Source: Epinephelus fuscoguttatus
Taxonomy: Eukaryota; Chordata; Actinopteri; Perciformes; Serranidae
Assembly: GCF_011397635.1 (NCBI RefSeq)
Contig: NC_064767.1
Span: forward strand, 20,944,537-21,008,536
Direction: 5' to 3'
Length of the DNA: 64,000 nucleotides
The notes beneath the pieces are model-generated. The model was not told the DNA's origin. It did no database searches and saw nothing but the letters and a program-made list of their open reading frames with translations. This document shows positions 36,000 to 47,500 of this stretch, in pieces; positions within the stretch are counted from its first letter, which is position 1, and every line of letters starts with the position of its first letter. Made by a program: the position numbers and the translations under genes.

Positions 36000-36950
36000 G
36001 TGAAACAGAAAATGTAACCATATACTGCTCTGTCACAAATTTGTGTTTTAGCACTTTAGCTTTTTGGATTTGCACGAGTTGTTCAGGTTAACTTCTATTT
36101 TTTGTACTGTCTTAGACCCTAGGTATATAACATGTATGAATTCTGAGATGGCCATAGTTCCCCTTTAAATGTGGAAAGGAATGTCAAATTCACTGACAAA
36201 GCATGGATGTATGCAGTGTCAAAGTCAATCAAATGAAAGTATGTGCTGATAACTACCTTTCAGCTATAGAGCTGTAGGGAAAAAAGTTACATGTGGATGT
36301 ATTATTATTATCCTGCAGAGGTAGGCTGATATTTCTATTACCTGCAATGCATCCCTTCCTTTCTCAGACCAAGTTAGGGTTATACAGGGGGTGCAATTTT
36401 CAGCAGGTATTGTACATCTGTGAAATAATGCATCAACACTGTAACTTTATTTAGAGAGCTCTATTAATCTAATGCAGTTATCTGAACATATTTTGGTTGA
36501 CAGCTTAATATACCTGTCTAAAGTGCTTCCATTTAAAAAACAGTAAAAAAGAACACTGACAAGTGTCCATAAAAATGTACCCAATAATGACTCACTTTAA
36601 AATAAATCAGGACAAATTCTATTGCTTTTTTGACAAGTATTTGATGCTATCACAAATATATTAGTTGTGTTATTATGAATATATTTATCTTGCTAATATC
36701 GGCAGGAGTGGATTACATTTTTACCCAACATATTTTTACAAAAACAACATTTTTTGAACACGTAAACAAAGTTTATTTTACTCCACTTGGCAACAGCTGT
36801 AAAAAAAAAAGAAAAAAAAAAGTATTTTTTAATCAATAAAAAAATATTTTATCAAAGGGTAATTCAACAAAACACCCACAAACACAACAGTGAAATTATG
36901 ACGGAATCAACAAGTTAATGTGTATCTGGAAATTATTTACAAAGTAAATT
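36000..36950. other. AT-rich spacer between washc2 and slf2
   Basis: Nothing coding was recognised. It lies between the hAT-like element and a MITE. Confidence 0.5.
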
Positions 36951-36953
36951 TAA

Positions 36954-37174
36954 CAGGCCTTTTTCACAGAAAACATTTTCGACGTGCGACAGCGACAAAA
37001 GCAAAGGGTTTAAACAGTCAAATTAATTATGGCTGAACTCCATTTAGCTCTTTCAGTTTCAGTCTCACTGTCACAACTTACTGAGACGTGAATACAACAG
37101 AGCCATTTCTAATGTTATTAGCACATATGATTTTCCTATTTTGACAGGTCAGTGTCTGCTGTGAAAAAGGCCTG
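36954..37174. mobile_element. MITE with 16-bp terminal inverted repeats
   Basis: CAGGCCTTTTTCACAG at 36954-36969 is exactly inverted as CTGTGAAAAAGGCCTG at 37159-37174. The 221-bp interior is non-coding. No clear target duplication was found. Confidence 0.6.
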
Positions 37175-37668
37175 TCGCATTTTTATGAATGAAACAATAA
37201 CGGCTGAGAAACCTCAGTATAAGATGCTGTTTCTAAACTGATTACTAGTGAACATGTTGCATAGTCAAGTAGATTTTAAATGTGTCACGTTGTAACTCGA
37301 GGCTGATTTGCAGCATATCACACATAACAATAAATCAGTATTTCAGTTACTAAAGCAAATGTGACACTGAACTATTTTCTTGAGAAATTATTTTCCACAA
37401 ATGAACACAGTTGACAAGGATGTAAAAAACCCCTCCAATTAAACATAGGTTTTTGTGGGCCAACAGTTACAGCAATGTATATGTAACATCTGTGACCCAC
37501 ATTTTACAAATTGCACACAACTGAATAAGTGAAGAGGTATAGCGAGAAGTCATTTACATAAGATTTTAACATCAAGTTATTTTAAAAAAAGACATACAAT
37601 AAAACAACGTTTTGTTGGTTGTGCAGTACTAACCAAAAATATGATCTCTGCGATCTCTCCTAAAATGG

Positions 37669-37674
37669 TTTATT
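37669..37674 (-). other. slf2: AATAAA polyadenylation signal of slf2
   Basis: Plus-strand TTTATT (AATAAA on the minus strand) lies about 130 bases past the slf2 stop codon. Confidence 0.5.
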
Positions 37675-37800
37675 CATAAATAAACAATTTGTATTTGTAT
37701 ACACAATGAAACTTTGGGGTTAATTAAAGAGGATGGGTAGACAAATAGTGCAAAATGCGCTTCATATTAAGGCAACAGCTGAACACAAATAAAACTGACA

Positions 37801-38562
37801 CTACAGTAGATCACATGCTGCCACCTGGTTGTGGTGAGATGTTTTTCTTGCCTCAACCAGATTTTCAGTTTCTACCTCAGTATGCTCTGCATTTCTAGCC
37901 TCCACTTGCTCGTGTACGTAAGGCTCCATCTCTGGCATCTCGTGGTTCAACTCCCTTAGTATTGTTTGTGTTGCTTCCTCAGTTTCCTTTGTGTCATCCA
38001 TTGCATTATCTCCCTCCATTCCTTCTGGCTTTACGTCGCCCCCAGTCTCATTTGTGTCCATTATATTGTCTGCCTCTGTTTCATCTGGCTTTATGTCGCC
38101 CCCAGTCTCATTTGTGTCCACTGTATCATCTCCCTCCGTTTCTTCTGGCTTTATGTCGCCCCTCATCTTGTTTGTGTCGATTGTACCGTCTGCCTCTGTT
38201 TCGTCTGGCTTTACATCGTCCCCAGTCTCGTTTGTGTCCACTGTATCATCTCCCACCGTTTCTTCTGGCTTTACGTCACCCCTCATCTTGTCTGTGTCCA
38301 TTGTATCGTCTGCCTCTGTTTCATCTGGCTTTATGTAATCCTCTGTTTTATCCGTGTCATCCGTTGTATCGTCTCGCTCTTCCTTGTCCTCGTCCTCAGA
38401 TATCATTGCAACCTCTTCAGTTCCAGTTTCATTGGGTTCCTCTTCTTCACTCTCCTCCATCACCGGCCCCTCTTCATCATCACTGTTGACCACCTCCTCC
38501 TCTTCTTGGCTGCTTGTCAATGTATCCACAGACAAAGGCTGCCAATAATCATACAGCTTACC
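37801..38562 (-). other. slf2: slf2 terminal exon: acidic C-terminal extension with tandem repeats
   Basis: The exon opens with GKLYDYWQP, which aligns to the last residues of human SLF2, then stays open for 762 bases to a TAG at 37801-37803. It runs through an Asp/Glu-rich stretch (EEEEVVNSDDEE), six 20-aa repeats (plus-strand 37981-38340), a seventh degenerate unit (38341-38400) and a non-repeated acidic tail. If the preceding 154-base intron (38563-38716) were retained, translation would stop two codons past the donor. Confidence 0.85.
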
Positions 38563-41500
38563 CTACAGGAGGACAATATAGAATTGTACATCAGAATTAT
38601 ACAATCGTTTGACATAATTAGAGGACTCCTTATTTTAACTGCTTTTATCTTTTAGATAGACGAAGAATTTGTTAAAAGTAATTATTTATATAAGAGTAAG
38701 TATAAGACTACTGTACATGGAGGGGCCTGGTCCTCTGAAGGAGCATCGACCACTTGGTGTAGATCCTGGCCACCAGGTCCTTGACCTGGAGGAAGAAGGA
38801 GGAGGTAGACATTGTCAAACACACTTCTTCAAGAGAGAGCAGCCTGCTTTTAATGATTGGCTTGCATGACTGCATCTTGAAACAACGACAGCAATGATTG
38901 ATTAAGGTATCATCAAAAATTAAGATAATTGTTTGCTGACGTCAAAACTTCATCTGTTCCAACTCCTTAATTGTGGATTTTTGTTGACAGTAAGATGGAA
39001 AGATCAATCAAGACCAATTCTCAACATTATGATCACCTGTAACAATTTTGTAAGATCAGGCTGTACGTCCCTTACAGCTGAACCAACCAGATAGTGAAAC
39101 GGAACAGATATAAACATGCGTGATGTGTTTGTGTTCTAAGTGAGGCTACTTCTTGAGTTTTAGCCATCAAAATGCATCAGTAATCATTTGTAATTGCATT
39201 GTAGCCCTTTGAATCAGAATCAAATTGGGAGGTGCCGAGAGATTCCCACCCCTACCAAATTCAGCGGGCTAGTGTTTAATGTAACAGTCCTCAAACAAAT
39301 TAGTTAACCTGACTGGTGTTGTCATGGGCTACACTTGATGTACTTTTGAATGTAAATTGTGCACCTCTTGTGTCTTCTGTATTTGTGTCTACTGGGTTGC
39401 TATGAATTTTAACTCTGTCTTTTGTCGCTGCTGTTTCACTACATTTTTTACATCAACCTGCCTATAGGGATAACAGATGGAAATTAGCTATGGGCTACAA
39501 TCTGGCGTATTTACATATACTCATGTATTTGTTCATTAATATGCATTGTCCCTTTAGACTACTACAAACTACTGGCTACTGTATCGGTGTGATCCTCCCT
39601 GCCTTCTGAGGAACTTCCCCTTAATATTCCTGACTGTACAGATATTCTGCACCTCTGCCAGGGGTGCTTTGATTGTACAAACTGATCTATCTTTCAGAAC
39701 TCACTTAAAAGCATTGATTAACTAAATGTTGTGGTGTGCAGCAATGGGATAGTGGATTCCTATGAAGGTGCTTTTCTCTTACCAAAATACTAAGCCCTAC
39801 AAAGTTTCTCTGGAGAGGGGACAAAATTGCTTCTGCTATTACTAGAAGGGATGTTAGCATGGAACAGCATGAATGTGATGGCATGTCTACACAGTAAGTG
39901 CAGTATAGTCTCTCTGCATGGGGTTAGTTCTGATGAGCAGCTAGTGGATAACTCAAGCAGCTTTTAGTTTAGATTTGCCAGCTATGATTTCTGTGATAAA
40001 ACTAGTGTCAGGGACAGTGCTGCCACTGACATCAACATAGCATTCAAAGGGTTTTTATTTGAATGAGACTCGTTAGTAATGGAAAGTTTTGAGAGACTGG
40101 TTAAACAAGAGATACTGAGGCAGGTGGAACATCAGGTATGTCCACTTCAGCATGTTTAACAAAGTTAGAGGTGTTTCAGATGCCAGACTTAATACAATTG
40201 GAGGATTCTGAGAGCAACACTAAGCTCTTACTCACTGACTTTCCCCCAGTCAGTCGCACAATCCAGCCAGTTATTTCTTTGTTACTTCTAATTGCAAATC
40301 TCATTTATTAACAGACTCTCCACAGGGTTGTATTTTGTCTGCTATTTTTCTTCTCTTGTACACAAATTTAGCAAAAACAACATGGGTGTGTTATATCATA
40401 TCATTCATGATAGTGCTGCTTTAATTTCATATCATCCGACTTGTTGACATACTGTTACGCATAGCAACAACATAGCTGAAAGTGAGACTGCTACCGGCCC
40501 ATGCTGAGTGGCGTTGTTAGAACTGGGCAGTCTGAATGTTTTATTAACAGCCCCAGACTTTTTAGACTCTTTAATCAACTTGCTTCTCAGAGTAAACTCA
40601 GTTAACAGCTCCTCTGGCAGCAGCACAGCACCCCTCTCTTCTTCTCCTCTTTCACTGTACACATACAGAAACAGGTGCTGCCAAGTCATTTTGTCATAAG
40701 CCTGTCATAATGTAAGCTTACATGATGCCTGACAAGAAACTTTATATGTGTGAATGTGGGAAAGTCATCGTAACATAACAGCCTGTCAATAAATGCAGGT
40801 CTTTGTGTGTGTGTGTGTGTGTGAGTGTACTATGGGGGAATTCTGATTGTCGGCACTGAGAGAGTTACAGCAGAGTAGCAGACAAAGGGCTGAGCGTACA
40901 GGTCCAAAATCTCTTCCAGGATAGAAGTGTGTCTATTGCCATCTTAATTTCTAATACATGTTTTTATTACTGATGAATATTTCTAAATTTTTAATATTCC
41001 TAATATTTCAATTTTTTATATTCTATACTGCTTCGTGCTTTTGACTTAAGTTTTTTTGTGTATTGCCTCTGTATTCCTGTGATTTATGTATATAATGCAC
41101 AGCTGCAAACCAAATGTCCTTCAGGATAATAACAACGATGACGTTCAAACTTGAAAGCATTCAGAAACGACAAACCTCTGTCAAGGCTGCACTTTTTTTT
41201 AAAAAATTTGTTGGAGGAAAAAGTAGAAAAATGTTCTGCGTGTGGGCTCAAAATATACACCAATACACACACAAATACTCAAAGATCTTTTTGAAATCAA
41301 ACTCACCTTGCTCCGGTAGAGACATTTCTCGCTTTCTCTAATGTCACACTTAACATGCGTTTCTAGCTCATAGCATAAAACCAGCAGCTGCTTCTGTAAA
41401 TCAGAAGAAAAAGGCAAAAAAACATTAACACACCTCTCACAGGAAGAAGGATATCACCATCTTCAAACATTAAATGATGTAAGTCGCACCTTTTGATGAG

Positions 41501-44500
41501 CTGGGAAGAACTGAAAATTGGAAGCTTCATTTGCCAAGGTCAGAAGGCTGTAGCAGAGATAGTAAGACTGAGACAAAGAATACATGGGAAGAAAGTTGCA
41601 TTAGAAACATCTGTAAATTATGTTTGATCCATTCACATTAACATTCAGTTCAGGATTCTTTTACTTACATATTAAAAAAAAATCACTAGACATGACAAAG
41701 AAGTGGAGAATTCGAGACAGAGTTTTAGGCTGGAACATTTTAAGGTTTCAGGCATATGCTCACCTGTTGGTCTAAGGTGTTCATGTCGTCTTCTTTCTCT
41801 TTCTGACTCCTGCTGGAGGAGCTCAGCATGCATCGGAGAAGGGTGGAGGGTTGCATACGAGGCAGGTATGGCCTCAGTTTAGAGAGCTGAGCATACAAGA
41901 GCAGGAGGATGGGAGAACTATAGATTATTAACTATAGATTACTGAAGTGCACATATTTCATCTGTTGGGCTCTACAGCACACTGTGTAGGTTTAGGTTAC
42001 ACACTGAAACAAATTACCTGAAACTCCTTTTCTGTAGGTCTGTAAGTGCAATTTCCATCCAGCAGTTTTGAGATCATGGACAGACTCAGATGTCTCCGCA
42101 GTTGCCTATACAAACAAAAGTGAACAGCTTTTAATGTGAAATACAATAAAATCAATTATCAAAATTAAAAGATTCATTGTTTGGATAAAGAAGAGACAAG
42201 CAGAGAAAAACAGATTAAAAGACTTACTTTCCACGTGTGTTGTCAGGCAGCAGTTGAACAAGCAGGCACATGTTGTGGTGGTCATCTGTCAGATCAGTCA
42301 GGGCTCGACAGATTCTGGGCAGCTGAAGACATTTCAGATAAATAATCAATAATTAACTATATTAAAAAATTATCATTTATTTTATGAAAAGGTGAAAAGG
42401 GTTCATAAACACTTTGGTCAGTTGATTTCCATGCTTTAAAAAAAATCCCAACCAAACATGTATGCATATAAGGACATACAATATTAATCACAATAGTTCC
42501 AAACATGTATTAAACACTTCTTTCTTTTTGACACCTTTAAAGATTTTCATCTGATGTTAAAAGGTGCAAAGTGTAAAATATGGGCAGAATTTTAGTCTGA
42601 AACATTGATAAAATGAACAGGATGTAAAAGTAACAGTTCTGATATTATGTCAAAGACATCTATTTGTGTTGTTACAACTACTATTAGATATCTGAAATGA
42701 GCATGCTAACTAGCTAGCCCCGGCCGGTCCTGTCTTGTCTTGGCTTTAGCTCTTGGTAAGTGACCTTTATCACCAACCCAACCACCAGCTTGCTGCAGGA
42801 AACCACATTTGGCGGAAAAGAAAATAGGTGACATAAAAAGAAGCAAAACAAGAGTAAACATTGGTGTGGCTTTTGATCGTTGGAGACAGTTATGTAAGGG
42901 ATAATGTATAGTGAGCCGGTGACTAACTGATTTTGATGCTCCTCAGTCTAAGGCCGTTGCTATGGCGTCCCTAGCAACGGAGCAGCAGAGCAACGGTGAT
43001 ACCTCAAGAAATAAACACTGCAGAATTTTGTTGATTGACTAATCAGAATCAAGCATTTAAGAGTGCCATCTTGTAATGCCAAGTAAAGAGGTGAGGTTTG
43101 ATGCAGAACTCACAACCTTTCTTTTAGACTGGTAAGTAACATCTAATGTTGGCTATTCAGTGAAACATTTCTTTAGTGCAACTAATGACACTGAAAAAAC
43201 ATTACAAATGGCATTGATACATGGCTTTGATGTGGCTGTTTTCTTGCTTATATGGTCTTGCTTAAACTGAGCCAAGCAAGCTATAATATAAACTATAGGG
43301 TGACCCAGTCTTTCAGTAGTTTGGTAGAGTTTTGCATATTTTTGCCCTGCTGTTTGGAGGGCAAAGAGGTGAAAAGCTGTCCCACTTTAGTTCTGTCCCC
43401 ATGTGGTCAGGCATTACACATTGCACCTTTAACCATGCCAGCTGCCCACAGTGATTAACATTTTATTCGTCATGTAATGGTAAATATTCAGATTAATGTA
43501 ATATTTTTCAAAAACTTTTCCAAGCCTGGAAAAAGCACATCAGTGATTTTCATGGAATCGGAGGTATGCATGAACTAACCATGGTGTCCCAGTCCTTGAT
43601 GTTGTTGACAACTTTGTACTGTAAAGGGTACAGTTCCACACTGGACTGGAGGATGAGCCGTGTGTCCAGGCCCACCCTTCCCACCACGGTAAGCAACAAC
43701 AGCAGCTCATCGTCACTGTACGCCTTTGGACAGAGGCCCATACAGTAAGACAGGTACTGCAGATGAGAACACAGAGGAAACAACGAAGAGGTGAATGATC
43801 TGAATGGTGAAGCTGTGCTCTTTTTGCCAAACTCTCTTTCTCACAGACATGACAGCAAACTGCTCCTATCAGACATCTGTTTGCATTTGCATCTCACCTT
43901 CAGGATGTTGTTGCAGTTGTGCTCGGGGAAAATGGTCTGCTCCTTGTTACTAGAGGGACTCTCACTTTTGATACAGATGTCCTCCCTACATAAACAGACA
44001 GATATTCAACTGCATGAAATAAAAAATAACAACTTTCAGCTCACGCTCTAAGCTCTTACATAAGAAACAAGGAAATGTATGAAACAGGAACACTACTCAC
44101 AGCAAATCTCCCTCTGTGAATGGAGGCTGCAGGTTCTCAAAAGGGAAGAGAGTGACAAACGCAATTCCCATATTCATCAGGACCAAGGCCACATCAGCCA
44201 AACTGGGCACCCACACTTTAAACTGTTGATTTCCATTTTTCACTGAGGAAGCACACACAGGAAAAAAAAACATGGTTACATGTCTTAACAATAGAAGGAA
44301 ATACCAAAATACCAAAAGCTTGAGTGAAGGGAACTGACCTATCTGATAAGCAGCTGTGCAAGCGATGTCACAGAGGGCCTGAAGAATCTTTTCAGATACT
44401 ATCCTTTCATTGTGGACTGACATCATCTGACAGAATCAACAAACAATTACTTCCAAAGCTCAGACATTTGGACAGAAATCATTAGTGGCATGCTACAGGT

Positions 44501-47500
44501 GTGCGTGGGGCCTACCTTGAATAGGAAACGGGTAACCTGAGCTGGACAGGGCGAGTGACAGTCGAAAGCTTCCTGGAACAATCCAATATTTAAATGCAGT
44601 CTCAGCTGAGCAGGGCTGGACCTGGGGAACATAAGTTGAGAGAAAAGGTATTCATTAAATCAGACAGTAAGATGAAAAACGGCCTTAATATATGGGGCAC
44701 AGACTTGTCACGTAGGCGGGGTGGCTCAGGGTTTATTTTATTATGTGCTACACAGACTCCGTCTTTGTAGCGTTTGTGGTTGTGTGCCAGCTTCACTGTG
44801 TGCATACTGAGTTTTACCAAGTGAAAATGGCAATATTAACTGGTGCTACATGAATTAACTGGATCATTTAGCTACAGGATGCACTGTTATGATTGATTTT
44901 AATTTTTTTTTTTTTTTTTTTTTTTTACACAGTTCAGAGTAGTTTTTACATTTTTTAAGGGCAGCAGAGGCATGTGTAGGAAAAATAATGGACACATTAA
45001 CTGTTATGCCATGTTTGTGCCCCATGTATTTCAGATGTAAAGCTTTGGTATTTGTCAATATAGGCTGCAATGTTCACTACAGAGGTTAAAAATTTAATTT
45101 GTCCTCTGGGTGGCCTTAAGGAAATGCCATGGTGTCATTAAAATCAAAAGGTCCATCCCCTTGTAAGCAGTAATGAGCCATCATGCAAGATACAAGATTA
45201 ACTTTATTGTCTCACAAAGTGAGAAATTTGTTCTGGGCTGTTGGCCCATGCTGCAGCCACAACACAGAACATACAATACGATACAACACAATACCAAACA
45301 TACAATAGATATGCACATTCCATATCATACAAGGTGCCGAAAAGTGCAAGAAACATGTTCAATTAAAAAATGAATAAATAAAAGAATGAATAAATAACAC
45401 CTAATAGGGCTAATAAAATGCTAAAATTATAATAAGTAAAAATACTAACCTGTGCAAAACAAACAAAAGCAAGTCATCTGAGTTCTGGTCTTATCTGACC
45501 TTGTTTACCAGTTTTATTGACACAGGAACAAATGAGTTTTTAAATCTGTTCAGTCTGCAGTGAGGAACTCTAAACCTTCTACCAGATGGTAGAAGATGTC
45601 TTGTGTGCAGATAAGTTCACATATTGGCCTTAGGGATATGCAAAAGGAGCTGTTGTCAAAGACAACAACGATTCATCCTCTGGGAAGCATGAATGTGCTG
45701 TGCTGATCTGACCATCATATAATGATGTTATACAGTATTTATATGAGTATTACACTTGACATGGACAGGATGGTAGGTCAAAATGATCAACAGCTCTGGG
45801 GCAAATGATCAATCTCGTCAATGGCAAGACATGTTGCTCTGAACCTCCCATATGTCCACACAATAAAACAACTTACCAAAGAAGCGTTTTCTGTGCTGCC
45901 CCCTGTGGACTGACCATGCATTGTCTGAGCTGCAGTGTATCTTGGCTGAAGATCTGGCCAAATTTCTCCAGGTTGAACACGACTTCTCCTGGAGGCACTT
46001 CCCTGATTGCATTGGACATCAAAGAGTAGCGCTGCAAGAATTCCCTAAAAGACAAATAACATAAAAATACAGTTAACAGTTAAATGCTGTGAAAGGCATG
46101 GTTGCCAGTGACAAGGTATAATGCACCAGTGTTTTTGTATGCTTTACTGTTGTTCGGTGGAGACACCCTCCTCTCGGTTCTCCTCAGCCTCCTCGTATTC
46201 AGCTATTCTCAACAGGTCCTCTTCACATGCAGTTAGAAGTTGTGCCTCGAGCTCTTTGGCTCTGATGGATAAACAGAGAGTGGAAAAAGTTAACTCCTCT
46301 CATGTGCAGCTTTGTAGCTCAAATTAAAAAGGTAGTTGGAGTGACATTTTCTGTATAATATACCTTTTAGTGGAGTTAATTTCCTTCAGCATCTGGTCGA
46401 GGTTGTTCTTGTAGGTACCACACTTTGTCGTGGATGGCAATGGCTGCTGTGGAAACACAACCAACAACACTTAGTGGTTTTATTGGTCCTTTAGCTTAGC
46501 AAGTTCATGCTCATTCATAACTTTATGTACAGCAAAGACAAGCCATGCGAAGCTTACAGTTTTTGACTGGCTGCTGCGATGTCCAGGTGTACTGGGCTCT
46601 GAGAAGGCTCCCTTCTCCGGCGTATCTGGAGGCTTGGTAACACGCTCCATCATCTCCTGCAGGGAAATCAGCTGTTCGTCCTCACTGCTCTGGGAGCTCT
46701 GGGTTAGATCCACATCTACTGCAAAGCTCAAGTCCAGATCCAGCTCCACATCTATAGGATCCTCTTCACTCACCATCTTTCTACGCCCTTCACTTACCTG
46801 CCTCTCCAGCAGTGGAGACAGAGAATGATGAGATGTAGCAGTTGTGGTCACAGTCTCACTCTCTAAAGCGCATGTTCCCACATTGTTGGGGAGGAGAGAT
46901 GTGTGTTTCTCATCAGATTTAACACTCTCATCCTTAAGCTGCCTGCCCGAAGAACTGGTGGGGCTCTTTTTGAGTTTACTGTTTTTGGAGCAAATGGGTT
47001 TTAAGTTCTCAAGTTTTACCCGCTCTAATGCCACAGTTGGCATGTAGACTTGTGGGAGAGGAGCTGATGATGAGTCTTGGGTGTCCACTGCATGAAAAGA
47101 ACCAGTTTTGCGACACAAGGATGCAGTAACAGAAGTACTGGAGCTGGTCACAGTGCTGGATGGACATCCTTTCTCTGAGGATGGGGATTTGATCCCATCT
47201 GTCCTGAGCTTTACAGTCTTATGGCCAGTGCTGAATACATAGGTCAAGGGATCAGGGGTGAACAGCTCATCTATATCATTAGGGATTGCAACAGATCTTT
47301 TTGGACGGGGGTTTTTGGTCCGTTCTGCTGTGCGACAACTCAGAGAACCTGAATTCGTCTTTGAGGCTGGTTTTGGAGTGCTGTTGTCCGACTTTCTGCT
47401 CTCCTCCACATGATTTCCTCTGCTCAGGGTCCTGACTGGCAAGACTGAAGTATTACGGTGAGTATGACCAGAGAGGTGGTTGCCTAACTGAGCATGAGGT

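Noticed and set aside
37962-38655. Three long overlapping plus-strand open frames (175, 229 and 115 codons)
   Set aside because: They are antisense shadows of the 60-bp slf2 repeats: a repeat length divisible by three and lacking stops keeps every frame open. They show no splice context or family similarity.
43500-43560. TTTTCCAAGCCTGGAAAAAG resembling the hAT-like element at 34847
   Set aside because: Too short and lacks the GGGTTCCCACA terminus.
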